Positions 51,467-60,639 are shown, counted from the stretch's first letter. The stretch is 64,000 nucleotides of DNA from Verrucomicrobiia bacterium (GCA_020439995.1 JAGROY010000157.1:1-64000), one strand, 5' to 3'. The notes: generated by a model not told the origin, from the letters alone. Translations and numbers: made by a program.

Positions 51467-52660
51467 ATGCCTAACTCAGAGCTTTCGATTGAGTCAGTTT
51501 TTGACTCGGCTGGTCTGGCTGGTGAACCAGAGTTTGTGCGCGCCTTCGAGCACACCCCCGGCACTCGTGTCGACTTCGGATGCGGGGCGATTCGACGCCT
51601 GGCGGAACACATCCGTGACCTGGGTGCCAGAAACGTTCTGGTAGTCACTGATCCGGGAATAGCAAAGGCGGGCCACCTAGAGAAAGTGGTGTCACTTCTC
51701 ACTGAGGCAGGAATTCGCTCCAATGCCTTTGACCAAGTCATCGCCAACCCGACAACCAAGTGCGTGAATTCCTGCGCGGAGTTTGCCAGGACTTCCGGCA
51801 TCGACCTCTTAATCGGCCTGGGCGGTGGCAGCAGCATGGACACCGCGAAGGGCTGCAACTTCATTCTCACCAATGGGGGTCGCATGCACGATTACTGGGG
51901 CCACGATAGGGCGTCCAAGCCGATGCTGCCGATGATCGCCATCCCCACCACAGCCGGCACCGGAAGTGAATGCCAGTCATATGCCTTAATTTCCGATTCT
52001 GACACTCACGCCAAAATGGCCTGCGGTGACAAAAAGGCTGCCGCCCGGGTCGCCATTCTTGATCCGGAGCTGACAGTAACGCAGCCACGCCTGATCACTG
52101 CGCACACGGGGATCGATGCCATCGCACACTCCCTCGAAACGGGAGTATGCAACACGCGGACAGAGATCTCGGTGGCGTATGCCAGGGCTGCGTTCAGAAT
52201 GATGTTTCCTGCTTTCATCACCGCCCTTGAATCGCCAAACGATATCCTGGCCCGCGGCCGAATGCTTCTCGGCGCGGCACTCGCAGGAACCGCCATCGAA
52301 AACAGCATGCTCGGTGCAGCTCACTCGGCAGCTAACCCACTCACCGCCCACTTCGGCATCGTGCATGGCGAAGCCGTCGGCGTCATGCTTCCTCACGTAA
52401 TGCGCTTCAACGCACGCGACAGCAAAATCTCAAAAGCCTACCAGAATCTCACCGGATTTTCGAATATCGACGAACTAGCCACTGCGTTTGGCGACTATCT
52501 GAAGGCAGGCTCAATGCCAACAAGCCTCAAGCAGTTTAACATCTCCGCAGCCGACATCGAAACCATGGCTCCCGAAGCTGCGGGCCAATGGACCGCTCAG
52601 TTCAATCCAATCGCTGTCGATGCGACGACCTTCCGTGAGCTTTATACGCGGGCTAACTGA
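51467..52660 (+). CDS. Iron-containing (type III) alcohol dehydrogenase
   Basis: 397 residues. The NAD-binding motif is GLGGGSSMDTAKG and IPTTAGTGSECQS follows. The metal ligands are in AHSLETGVC, and HGEAVGVMLPHVMRFN matches the iron-ADH signature with His. It would reduce the aldehyde produced by the adjacent dehydrogenase to the alcohol, or run in the reverse sense. It starts 9 bp after the ALDH stop. The substrate is not known. Confidence 0.9.
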   Translation: MPNSELSIESVFDSAGLAGEPEFVRAFEHTPGTRVDFGCGAIRRLAEHIRDLGARNVLVVTDPGIAKAGHLEKVVSLLTEAGIRSNAFDQVIANPTTKCVNSCAEFARTSGIDLLIGLGGGSSMDTAKGCNFILTNGGRMHDYWGHDRASKPMLPMIAIPTTAGTGSECQSYALISDSDTHAKMACGDKKAAARVAILDPELTVTQPRLITAHTGIDAIAHSLETGVCNTRTEISVAYARAAFRMMFPAFITALESPNDILARGRMLLGAALAGTAIENSMLGAAHSAANPLTAHFGIVHGEAVGVMLPHVMRFNARDSKISKAYQNLTGFSNIDELATAFGDYLKAGSMPTSLKQFNISAADIETMAPEAAGQWTAQFNPIAVDATTFRELYTRAN

Positions 52661-52806
52661 CAGCCACGTTCGGCCAGATCCCTTCAAGAAAGGCTGAACT
52701 GGATACCTTCCCGCCCAGGGCCACGAATGGTGCGCTGGCCATTTCCCTTTGACGGAAAAAGACTCCATGCCATTGTTGCAGAGTCCATCGCAGCTGATCA
52801 TCCCCT

Positions 52807-53805
52807 ATGGCTTCACTATCTGACTTACGCCGCGTGTCCGTTGGCATCGGCATGCTTGCGACCGCATGCTTCCTCATTGGTTGCGGGTCGTCGCGCTTGC
52901 CTGCATATAAAACGACCACGCAACCAGCGTGGCAGCAATACGGAACTGGATACGCGACTGCCAATCCAAACTATGTTCCGGCACCCGCACCTGTTCCCAC
53001 CGCTCCGCGTCCTATGGGGCCGGCTTCGGATGTGCCCTACCCGGCTACTTTCAGTGCGCCGCCCACGGCTCCCGCCATTCACGCAGCGTCGTACGTGCTT
53101 CTGGATGCGAAGACGGGACGCACTCTTGCCTACAAAAACCTTGATGCACGCCGGGCCGTCGCCAGCACTCAAAAACTTGTCACGGCCCTGGTAATCCTCG
53201 ACAGCGGAAACCTCGACAAGCAGATCACCATCACCGCAGCGGACACCAATGTAGAACCTTCGAAAATGTATCTGAAGGCCGGACAAAGATTTTCCCGTCG
53301 CGACCTTCTAAATGTCTTTTTAGTCAAAAGCGCTAACGATGCCGCAATGGCTCTTGCACGAGATCATTCTGGGAGCATTTCCGCATTTGGAGACGCCATG
53401 ACTCGGAAAGCCCGGCAACTGGGTGCCTACCAGACATCATTCAAAAATCCCCACGGCCTCACAACAGCTGGTCAATATTCCACTGCTCGCGATATGGCAA
53501 AAATAGCATTTTACGCCTACCGGCACAGTTTCATTCGCAACATCGTAGGCCGTCAAAAGTTCACCCTCAACTGCGCCTATGGAGTGCGCAACTACACCAA
53601 TACCAACAAACTTCTAGCTCAAATGCCAGGCTGCAACGGAATGAAGACAGGTTACACAAACGCAGCCGGCAGGTGCCTGATTTCATCCGCATCCCGCTAC
53701 GACCGTGATGTGATTCTGGTTCAACTGGGCACACAGACCAAGTATATCTGGGATGACGGCAAAAAGCTCATGGAGTGGGGATTGCAACGGGCACGCACGA
53801 ATTGA
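52807..53805 (+). CDS. D-alanyl-D-alanine carboxypeptidase (PBP5-like), lipoprotein
   Basis: 332 residues. The N-terminus has a lipobox ACFLIGC with Cys26, so it is anchored to a membrane. A Pro-rich linker of about 45 residues (APAPVPTAPRPMGP) precedes the S11 peptidase domain. Active-site motifs: SxxK (Ser120-Lys123, ASTQK), SxN (Ser175-Ala-Asn177, KSAND) and KTG (Lys280-Gly282). It trims the terminal D-Ala of peptidoglycan. The usual C-terminal beta-domain of PBP5 is absent. The start is ATG 52807. Confidence 0.93.
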   Translation: MASLSDLRRVSVGIGMLATACFLIGCGSSRLPAYKTTTQPAWQQYGTGYATANPNYVPAPAPVPTAPRPMGPASDVPYPATFSAPPTAPAIHAASYVLLDAKTGRTLAYKNLDARRAVASTQKLVTALVILDSGNLDKQITITAADTNVEPSKMYLKAGQRFSRRDLLNVFLVKSANDAAMALARDHSGSISAFGDAMTRKARQLGAYQTSFKNPHGLTTAGQYSTARDMAKIAFYAYRHSFIRNIVGRQKFTLNCAYGVRNYTNTNKLLAQMPGCNGMKTGYTNAAGRCLISSASRYDRDVILVQLGTQTKYIWDDGKKLMEWGLQRARTN

Positions 53806-53810
53806 TTCAA

Positions 53811-54143
53811 TCAGTCGGCGTCCCCGCTCTTCCATTCCCGTTTCTTTTTCGGTCGCAAGTTAGTCCGGCCTCCTGCTCTGGCACGCATGACATCAAAAAT
53901 TATGTCCGCCCCGCCCCTTTTGGCGTGACAGATGATCTCCAATAATTCACCCAGGCGGCCCTTGGGATAGCCTTTTTGCTGGAACCACACGAGGTACTCG
54001 AGCGGGAGATCGTAGATGGGCACGCCGCGAGGCGGATAGTTCTTAGGGCCATACTTGCCGAAGGGCATGCGGTAACGCTCGATCTCCGCGAGGGTCTGAG
54101 CGAACAGTTCGCGGTCGGCTTCACGATCGTATTCCTCGGCCAT
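53811..54143 (-). CDS. DUF3820-family protein
   Basis: 110 residues. The core MPFGKYGPKNYPPRGVPIY and LPLEYLVWFQQKGYPKGRLG match DUF3820 as I recall it, a small cytoplasmic family sometimes annotated as a quorum-sensing-regulated virulence factor. Function is not established. It is the last gene of the minus-strand sulfatase operon (9 bp after the Gfo/Idh gene). A basic C-terminus (RTNLRPKKKREWK) follows the domain. Why it would belong to that operon is unclear. Confidence 0.82.
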   Translation of the reverse strand: MAEEYDREADRELFAQTLAEIERYRMPFGKYGPKNYPPRGVPIYDLPLEYLVWFQQKGYPKGRLGELLEIICHAKRGGADIIFDVMRARAGGRTNLRPKKKREWKSGDAD

Positions 54144-54152
54144 GATGAACGT

Positions 54153-55223
54153 CTAGCCGACCAGTGGCATAGTCTTTTTCTGCTCAGCGCTCAGACACGC
54201 GGTGTCTACTATCTGCTGACCTATGCGACTTACTTCAGTCGACAGCGGACCTTCAACTGGAATGCCTTGTTCCAGACAATGCAGGAAGTACTGCACTGGA
54301 TTGGTGAACGGCTCAAGTGAATCGACCGGGATGTCTTTGCCTTCGACACAATCGCGAGTTTGCAGGCGCACGGTTGGCTCGCAATCGTAGTTGCTCACGG
54401 TTCCTTCGGTTCCCTTGATCACAAAGCCGCACTTCGGCTGCGGCTGATGCGTCCATGGGTCAGTGAAAGTTCCCCAGCGGGTTTCAAATTTGGACAATCC
54501 GCAATCGTAACGTGCCACGGTAATGCTGTGCTCGTCCACTTCCAGCCCGCTGGGCGCATCGACAATGCAGGTCACTTCGACAGGCTTCCGGTTTCCGTGA
54601 TACCATGTTCCAAGAGTGGTGCCATAACCCAGATAGTCGAGCAACGATCCACCACCGGCTGCCTTTTTGTAAAACCAGCTTTCCGCCTTACGTTCGGGAG
54701 TCGGCTCCAGTTCGATCTTGTCCGCGCCGTGCCAGAGCGGACCGCGGTTGCCGTCGTAGAAGTGCACTTCTACAACTTCGCCGATGAGCCCTTCGCTCAC
54801 CAGCCGGTGTGAAGTGACGTGCGATGCATACCATCGCAGAGGCCAGTTGATTGCCAGTTGTTTCCCGGTCTTGGCCATCGCGGCAATCATCCGGTCCGCC
54901 TCAGCGACAGACGAGGCGAACGGCTTCTCCATGAGGATATGCACACCGAACGGCGCAACTTTCTCAGTCCACTCACCATGCTCAGCGGTGGTAGGGCACA
55001 AAATCACCACGTCCGGCTGGGTTTGCTCCATGCACTGCGCAAAATCTGTGAACACTGACGCTGCCGGGAGTGAGAAATTTCTCACAGCATCGTCCATGCG
55101 ATCGCGCTGAGCATCGGCGATACCGACGATTTCTGCTCCGGGATGGTCGTGCACCATCCGCAACAAATCTCCCATGTGGAAGTGGTCAAAATTGACCCCA
55201 GCGACTCGCCAGCTCTTTGCCAT
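54153..55223 (-). CDS. Gfo/Idh/MocA-family oxidoreductase
   Basis: 356 residues. The NAD(P)-binding Rossmann part is at the N-terminus (VAGVNFDHFHMGDLLRMV...EIVGIADAQ) and the family lysine is in MEKPFASSVAEAD. The C-terminal alpha/beta dimerisation domain follows. Such enzymes oxidise or reduce sugars and cyclitols. No signal peptide, so cytoplasmic. It lies 11 bp after the DUF1080 gene and 9 bp before DUF3820. With the neighbouring genes it suggests degradation of an oxidised (keto) sugar. Confidence 0.88.
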   Translation of the reverse strand: MAKSWRVAGVNFDHFHMGDLLRMVHDHPGAEIVGIADAQRDRMDDAVRNFSLPAASVFTDFAQCMEQTQPDVVILCPTTAEHGEWTEKVAPFGVHILMEKPFASSVAEADRMIAAMAKTGKQLAINWPLRWYASHVTSHRLVSEGLIGEVVEVHFYDGNRGPLWHGADKIELEPTPERKAESWFYKKAAGGGSLLDYLGYGTTLGTWYHGNRKPVEVTCIVDAPSGLEVDEHSITVARYDCGLSKFETRWGTFTDPWTHQPQPKCGFVIKGTEGTVSNYDCEPTVRLQTRDCVEGKDIPVDSLEPFTNPVQYFLHCLEQGIPVEGPLSTEVSRIGQQIVDTACLSAEQKKTMPLVG

Positions 55224-55234
55224 TGGGTGAAACT

Positions 55235-55975
55235 CTAAGGCAACTCGCGGATTCGGAGGTTACGAAAATCCACTGGCGAACCCTCTGACTCCAGACAGAG
55301 GAACCCGGAACTGGGCTCGCACTCAGTGCCGCCAGATACCTCCTCACCATTGACCCAAAGACGGATCTCGCCGTTGATCGCCCGGATGTAGTAGTGGTTC
55401 CATTCGTTGGTGCCCTTGCTCAAGTTCTTTGAAGGAAAGCTGCGCATACCGTTGGGTGCGACGGGAGGGAACGGTTTCATTTTGCACGGCCCGGTCGGAA
55501 ACACATCTCCGTGGCAGGTAAACCAGTCCGCCGGCTTCTTGTATTGCTTCTCATAGGCCTCGGTGTAGCCAAGGTCGAGCACCTGCACTTCAATGCCATG
55601 AGGAAGCCCGGATTTGCCCTTCAACGCAGTAAGCGATGCTTCCGTGCCCCAGCAGAAGATACCCGAGTTCCCCGCATTCTTGAGGTGCCGCCACTCGGCC
55701 ACCATTTCGAAGTTGGTGTACGGCTTGATGGACTTGATCACACCTACCGGTTGCCCCGTGCAATGCGCGCCATTGTCGTTCCATGTCCAAGTGTCATCAG
55801 CACCATTGACGTGTTCAAAATCGGCCTCCCCCAGCGTCCGCCAGCCCGGCCCCTGACCATCAATAAACGCCTTGGGTGCAGCCTTGTCTGCCGCTGGCTC
55901 CGCCGAGGACGAGAGCGACCAGGCAGCGACGCCAATGGATGAGAGAATCAGAATGAGTGATAGGGATCGTTTCAT
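55235..55975 (-). CDS. Exported DUF1080 protein (3-keto-glycoside hydrolase-like)
   Basis: 246 residues from ATG 55975, which starts the signal peptide MKRSLSLILILSSIGVAAWS. The DUF1080 beta-sandwich is clear: WTWNDNGAHCTGQP, FEMVAEWRHLKNAGNSGIFCW, GIEVQVLDLGY and HYYIRAINGEIRLWVNGEEV. Family members hydrolyse 3-keto-glycosides. Open codons before the ATG were rejected. It is 10 bp after the sulfatase gene and 11 bp before Gfo/Idh, so they form one transcript. Confidence 0.9.
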   Translation of the reverse strand: MKRSLSLILILSSIGVAAWSLSSSAEPAADKAAPKAFIDGQGPGWRTLGEADFEHVNGADDTWTWNDNGAHCTGQPVGVIKSIKPYTNFEMVAEWRHLKNAGNSGIFCWGTEASLTALKGKSGLPHGIEVQVLDLGYTEAYEKQYKKPADWFTCHGDVFPTGPCKMKPFPPVAPNGMRSFPSKNLSKGTNEWNHYYIRAINGEIRLWVNGEEVSGGTECEPSSGFLCLESEGSPVDFRNLRIRELP

Positions 55976-55985
55976 CAGTGTGTTG

Positions 55986-57446
55986 TTAGAGTGCGAATTC
56001 AGGGAAGGCAGCGGCCACATCGAGCGAGTCACCGGTTTCTTTTTGTAGCTCAAAGAATCTTGCAAACAGGCGGCGCATGGTAGCAACTGCATCGGTTCGG
56101 CCAGCGAGGTCGACCATCTCAAGAGGATCGGTTGCCAGATCGAAGAGCAGTGCCTTGCCGATTTTCGGATAAAGGATCAGCTTCTTTTGATCCATCGTAA
56201 CCATTCGTTGCTGCTCTGTGTACGCACCATAGATGGCATCATAAGTGTGCGCCGTGGCATTGCCCCGCACCATCGGCAGCAGACTGTTGAACTGAATGTA
56301 GTCCGGCTTTTCAGCCCCAGCGAGCTCGAGTGCGGTGGCCATGGTATCCTGAAGATAGATGGGGGCATCGATCGTGCGCCCGGCCTGGATGCCTGGCCCG
56401 GCGATCACGTACGGAACCCTGACACTGTGGTCGAACATGTTCTGCTTTCCCATCAATCCATGATGTCCCACTGCAAGTCCGTGATCTGCTGTGAACACGA
56501 TGACGGTGTTCTCCGCTTTTCCTGATTGCTCCAGTGCATCAAGCACACGGCCGATCTGCACATCGAGATGAGTGATAATCGCGTAGTACTCGCCGCGATT
56601 CACTTTCACCGACGTCTCCGTTCGCGGAAACGGCGCGAGACGCTCATCGCGAAGAGTGCGGTTGCCGCAGATCTCATAGGGGTACTCTGGGAGGAAGTTC
56701 TCCGGCAGACTCACTTTTCCCGGAGGGTATTTCTCAACGAATTCTTTCGGCGACTGCCGCGGGTCATGGGGCGCGTTAAAGGCGACGTACATAAAGAACG
56801 GATCGGTCTTCTGTTTTGCCATGCCGATATACTCGATGGCATCGTCGGCTGTGACCTCGCTCCAGTGTTTGCCACCTTTCCAGAACCCCTCGAACTTTGG
56901 ATCGTACGGTGACCACACGTCCTGCTCACCGTCTTTGGGACGATCGTAACCGGCAGGCGTTTGATTCGGCATCCCCGGGCGAATGTGCCGGGCGACCTCG
57001 AATGCCTTCGATGCGTCAGCCTTGATGTGCCACTTTCCTGTGAAGTAGGTATCGTAGCCGACTTTCTTCATGAGCTGTGGCCAGAGCATTGCCTTTTCGC
57101 CATAGATTGCCTCCGTGGCGTCGTAGTCCTTGTGCGCATTCCACACGAATTTTCCGGTCACCAGCATCGTTCGGCTTGCAACACAAACAGCGCCTCCCCA
57201 CGCACCCATATTATAGGCATGATCAAACACAGTGCCGCGCTGATACAGGCGGTCAATGTTCGGCGTCTTCACATCGTGATTTCCGGACTGGTGAACGCAA
57301 TCGAACGCAAAGTCATCGGCAAAAAGGAACAGTAAATTTGGCTTTTCCGCTGCCTCTGCGACGGTAGTGGCTTGCCCAAGCAGGGAAACGAAGACACCTA
57401 CGGAGAGCAACTTCGTGACAATGTGAGGATGGAATCTATCGAGCAT
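55986..57446 (-). CDS. Secreted sulfatase
   Basis: About 486 residues starting at ATG 57446 (MLDRFHPHIV); ATG codons at 57458 and 57473 are also in frame and cannot be excluded. Signal peptide to about residue 32 (LLGQATTVAEAAEKP). Metal ligand Asp43-Asp44 in LFLFADDFAFD, and the formylglycine Cys88 in VCVASRTMLVTGK (C-x-A-x-R). FTADHGLAVGHHGLMGKQN provides the second metal-site His/Asp. This is an S1 sulfatase that desulfates a carbohydrate. It heads the operon with the DUF1080 and Gfo/Idh genes. Confidence 0.9.
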   Translation of the reverse strand: MLDRFHPHIVTKLLSVGVFVSLLGQATTVAEAAEKPNLLFLFADDFAFDCVHQSGNHDVKTPNIDRLYQRGTVFDHAYNMGAWGGAVCVASRTMLVTGKFVWNAHKDYDATEAIYGEKAMLWPQLMKKVGYDTYFTGKWHIKADASKAFEVARHIRPGMPNQTPAGYDRPKDGEQDVWSPYDPKFEGFWKGGKHWSEVTADDAIEYIGMAKQKTDPFFMYVAFNAPHDPRQSPKEFVEKYPPGKVSLPENFLPEYPYEICGNRTLRDERLAPFPRTETSVKVNRGEYYAIITHLDVQIGRVLDALEQSGKAENTVIVFTADHGLAVGHHGLMGKQNMFDHSVRVPYVIAGPGIQAGRTIDAPIYLQDTMATALELAGAEKPDYIQFNSLLPMVRGNATAHTYDAIYGAYTEQQRMVTMDQKKLILYPKIGKALLFDLATDPLEMVDLAGRTDAVATMRRLFARFFELQKETGDSLDVAAAFPEFAL

Positions 57447-57604
57447 TGGGAAGAGCATCGACAGAAACTGCACAGTTGGTCAATACATTAGACCATTCCG
57501 CACATACTCCGGCAGGGCGATTGTTTTCAAAAATGGAAAGAAAATTTGGCCCCGTCAGCCGTAGCCTTGCCAAAACGCAAACGATCCCCAATGATCAGAC
57601 GGTC

Positions 57605-58522
57605 ATGACCGACCTCCCCCAATCGATTCCTGCCCGCATATGTGCACTCGCCCTTTCCGCCATTGGTTCAATCCTATTGCTTCTGGCAATGCCAGCGCAG
57701 GCAGGCGATGTCATCCCGATCTGGCCAAAACTGGCGCCGGGTGAGACCGACCAAAAGACCGGTGCCGCCCTGCCGAGTCGCGAACAGGACAAGCCAACTA
57801 TCACCCGCATCAAGGACATCACCAGCCCGACTATGGAAGTATTTGCTCCAGAGGGCGGTGCCAATGGAGCAGCCGTCCTCATTTTGCCCGGAGGTGGATT
57901 TGGCTATGTGGTGCCGGATCTGGAAGGTTCAGAAGCCGGAGCTGTGTTCAATCAGCTCGGGATCACCGCGTTTGTCCTGCACTACCGAACATCTTCCAAT
58001 GGCCCGGACGGTGCCTGGCGCAAACCTTTGCAGGATTCGCAGCGTGCCATCCGGTACATCCGGGCGAACGCCGACAGGTGGAATCTCGATCCGGCAAAAA
58101 TTGGATTGCTGGCATTCTCAGCCGGTGGACAGGTCGGTGCCATTCACATCGGCGACTTCGGCGATGCGTACGAGCCCGCCGATGAAACCGACAAGCTAAG
58201 CGCCCGCCCAGATTTCGCCCTGCTGGTCTATCCATGGCGAGTTTCCGACAACGCGGGCAACCTCATGCCAGAGATCAAAATCAGCGCAAACTCGCCGCCC
58301 ACATTCCTCGTCCACACTCACGATGACGCATCCTCTTCCGTGGGCTCTGCCCTCATCTATGCGGACTTGAAGAAGAGCAAGGTCGAGGCAGAACTGCACG
58401 TCTACCACAACGGCGGCCACGGCTACGGGGTCCGACCACGGGCTGGGTCTAACATTGGCACTTGGACGGACAGAGCGATCGACTGGCTGCGCGAAGGTGG
58501 ACTGGGATCACGGCAGAAGTAG
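57605..58522 (+). CDS. Exported alpha/beta hydrolase
   Basis: 305 residues from ATG 57605, with signal peptide MTDLPQSIPARICALALSAI followed by LLLLAMPAQAG. The oxyanion region is LILPGGGFGYVVPDLEG, the nucleophile is Ser in LLAFSAGGQVG, the Asp is likely in LVHTHDDASSS, and the His is in YHNGGHGYGV. This matches the acetylxylan-esterase/prolyl-oligopeptidase-like group; it could deacetylate or cleave an ester in a polysaccharide. It is divergent from the sulfatase, with a 158-bp gap. The exact substrate is not known. Earlier open codons are not coding. Confidence 0.85.
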   Translation: MTDLPQSIPARICALALSAIGSILLLLAMPAQAGDVIPIWPKLAPGETDQKTGAALPSREQDKPTITRIKDITSPTMEVFAPEGGANGAAVLILPGGGFGYVVPDLEGSEAGAVFNQLGITAFVLHYRTSSNGPDGAWRKPLQDSQRAIRYIRANADRWNLDPAKIGLLAFSAGGQVGAIHIGDFGDAYEPADETDKLSARPDFALLVYPWRVSDNAGNLMPEIKISANSPPTFLVHTHDDASSSVGSALIYADLKKSKVEAELHVYHNGGHGYGVRPRAGSNIGTWTDRAIDWLREGGLGSRQK

Positions 58523-58655
58523 CGCCTGAATGGGCGTTGTTCTCAACCAGTCAGCCCGGAAGGAACTGTTTCATTTGGCAAAGGCACCGCAGATTTTGTC
58601 ATGAGGGCTAATCGAACTTTTCTCGCGCTCAATTCAGGCGACACTGGTCTTCATC

Positions 58656-59504
58656 ATGAGTTGCGAGATCAAAGATGTATTTCACCCGTCGGACTTTACC
58701 AAAGGGAGTGAAGCAGCATTCTGTCACGCCCTGCGCATAGCGGTCGCAGTGCGGGGAAGACTCAAAATTTTCCACTCTGATGAGCTGGAAGATGGCACGC
58801 GATGGGAGGACTTTCCTTCAGCAACTCACTACCTGCGCAACTGGGGAATGATCTCCAGAAAGGGCGGGCACGATGCCGTCGCTGAACTTGGCGTCTACAT
58901 TAAAAAGATCCAGGCAGATGGCAATGACGCGGCAACTCAGATACGGAACTATCTTGACGGACATCAGCCGGATCTCATTGTGATGGCCACACACCAGCGC
59001 AAAGGATTGGCGCGGTGGATGCACAGGACGGTGGCGGAACCGGTGGCCCGAGCCACGGAAGCGATGAGTCTTTTTGTACCACGCAGCACGCGGGGATTCA
59101 TCTCGCCGACATCGGGAATGCAGTTGTTGTCCAGCATTCTCATCCCCATCGACGCCCACCCGAATCCGCAAAGGGCGGTGGATGCAGCAGTCGCGCTTGC
59201 CCGACTGCTTTGCGAATCGGAACCTGTTGTATTCACGCTTCTGTTTGCAGGCACGAAGGATGACATGCCGCAGGTGAGTATTCCGCAGGACGAGAACTGG
59301 CAAATTGTTGAGCACTGCGTCGAGGGCGAACCTGGCGAAGTCATTCTGGATGCGGTTGAAGAATTCGATACCGATCTCATCGTGATGGCGACCCACGGGA
59401 AGAAGGGCTTTCTCGACGCTCTGCGAGGCAGCACGACAGAGCGCGTCATACGTTCCGCGCCCTGTCCGGTACTGGCCGTCCCGGTTACGGGGGGAGACCT
59501 CTGA
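58656..59504 (+). CDS. Tandem universal stress protein
   Basis: 282 residues with two UspA domains (about 6-145 and 155-282). Domain 2 keeps the ATP-binding end HGKKGFLDALRGSTTERVI, including the final Gly-Ser-Thr, and ends CPVLAVPV. Domain 1 has the corresponding segment THQRKGLARWMHRTVAEPV, in which the Gly-Ser is lost, so it is probably not an ATP binder. Both are soluble. The gene starts at ATG 58656 (MSCEIKDVFHPSD). The 133-bp gap before it holds no feature I recognise. Role: general stress or growth arrest. Confidence 0.88.
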   Translation: MSCEIKDVFHPSDFTKGSEAAFCHALRIAVAVRGRLKIFHSDELEDGTRWEDFPSATHYLRNWGMISRKGGHDAVAELGVYIKKIQADGNDAATQIRNYLDGHQPDLIVMATHQRKGLARWMHRTVAEPVARATEAMSLFVPRSTRGFISPTSGMQLLSSILIPIDAHPNPQRAVDAAVALARLLCESEPVVFTLLFAGTKDDMPQVSIPQDENWQIVEHCVEGEPGEVILDAVEEFDTDLIVMATHGKKGFLDALRGSTTERVIRSAPCPVLAVPVTGGDL

Positions 59505-59509
59505 GTCGC

Positions 59510-60571
59510 CTACAAAGTAGGGTAATCCGTGTAACCTTCCGCACCCTTGGCATAAAACGTTTCCGGCTTGGGAACATTCAGCGCAGCGCCTTTTGCAAAG
59601 CGCTCTGGCAGATCGGGATTCGCAATGAACTGCTGCCCCCAGGAAGCTGCATCGGCTTCGCCTGCGGTGATCAGTGCCTCGGCATCCTCGCGTGTTAGTT
59701 GTTGATTAGCGATGAACGCACCGCCAAACGCCTCTTTCATCATTGGGCCGAGTCGAGGCTCCTGCATTCCTTCCCTGGCAAAGAGAAATGCGATTCCCCG
59801 CTTGCCGCATTCCCGCGCCACATAACCGAAGGTCGCCTCTGGATCTGAGTCGCCCATGTCATGAGCATCGCACCGGGGAGCAAGGTGCAGGCCCACGCGG
59901 TCTGCACCCCAGACATCGACAACGGCGTCGACCACTTCCAACATTAGCCGCGCTCTGTTTTCGATCGAGCCGCCGTAGGCATCCGTCCGCTGGTTCGTGC
60001 TGTCCTGAAGAAACTGGTCGAGAAGGTAACCATTCGCGCCGTGGATTTCGACCCCGTCAAACCCCGCGCGTTTCGAGTTCTCTGCGCCCTTCTTGTACTG
60101 AGCGATGATCTCTGGAATCTCATCTATCTTAAGAGCACGAGGCACCTCGAATGCCTTTTCCGGACGCACCAGACTAACATGCCCACCAGGCCGCACCGCA
60201 CTGGGCGCCACGGGCAGTGCTCCGTTCAAATAGATCGGATCTGAGATCCGTCCGACGTGCCATAGCTGAAGCAGAATGCGACCGCCTGCCTTATGGACAC
60301 TCTCTGTCACCAGCTTCCAACCTTCAACCTGCTCGTCCGACCAGATTCCCGGTGTGTCTGGATACCCCACTCCCATGGCCGACACGGATGTTGCCTCGGA
60401 AATAATCAACCCTGCGGACGCCCGCTGGGTATAGTATTCCGCCATCAACGCATTCGGCACGCGTCCTTCGCTGGCGCGACACCGTGTCAAAGGTGACATG
60501 ACAATTCTGTTTGGCAGTTCCCATGCGCCAATCTTTATGGGCTGGTGGAGGATGGATTTCGATTCACTCAT
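59510..60571 (-). CDS. Old Yellow Enzyme-family alkene reductase (NemA-like)
   Basis: 353 residues from ATG 60571 (MSESKSILHQPIKIGAWELP). The FMN barrel is complete: NRIVMSPLTRCRAS, LLQLWHVGRISD with the substrate His, EIHGANGYLLDQFLQD with Asn, and DAYGGSIENRARLMLEV. It reduces alpha,beta-unsaturated carbonyls or nitro compounds with NADPH. Open codons farther upstream overlap the divergent regulator and were rejected. The ArsR gene is divergent with two inverted repeats in between, so regulation by it is likely. Confidence 0.92.
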   Translation of the reverse strand: MSESKSILHQPIKIGAWELPNRIVMSPLTRCRASEGRVPNALMAEYYTQRASAGLIISEATSVSAMGVGYPDTPGIWSDEQVEGWKLVTESVHKAGGRILLQLWHVGRISDPIYLNGALPVAPSAVRPGGHVSLVRPEKAFEVPRALKIDEIPEIIAQYKKGAENSKRAGFDGVEIHGANGYLLDQFLQDSTNQRTDAYGGSIENRARLMLEVVDAVVDVWGADRVGLHLAPRCDAHDMGDSDPEATFGYVARECGKRGIAFLFAREGMQEPRLGPMMKEAFGGAFIANQQLTREDAEALITAGEADAASWGQQFIANPDLPERFAKGAALNVPKPETFYAKGAEGYTDYPTL

Positions 60572-60590
60572 TGGATTAAAAATGTTGATT

Positions 60591-60608
60591 GTTCGATTTG
60601 GATCGAAC
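60591..60608. promoter_or_regulatory. Perfect palindrome, probable ArsR operator (site 1)
   Basis: GTTCGAT-TTGG-ATCGAAC, perfect 7-base arms with a 4-base centre, in the 107-bp gap between the alkene reductase and ArsR genes. It is 20 bases upstream of the reductase start. The same 7-4-7 layout recurs at 60640, so both are probably bound by the divergently encoded ArsR dimer. Confidence 0.62.
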
Positions 60609-60639
60609 TTATTACAGGCAATGATCCCGTCAAGAGATA

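Noticed and set aside
57446-57604. 5' extension of the alpha/beta hydrolase frame
   Set aside because: It lacks signal-like sequence; ATG 57605 begins a proper signal peptide.
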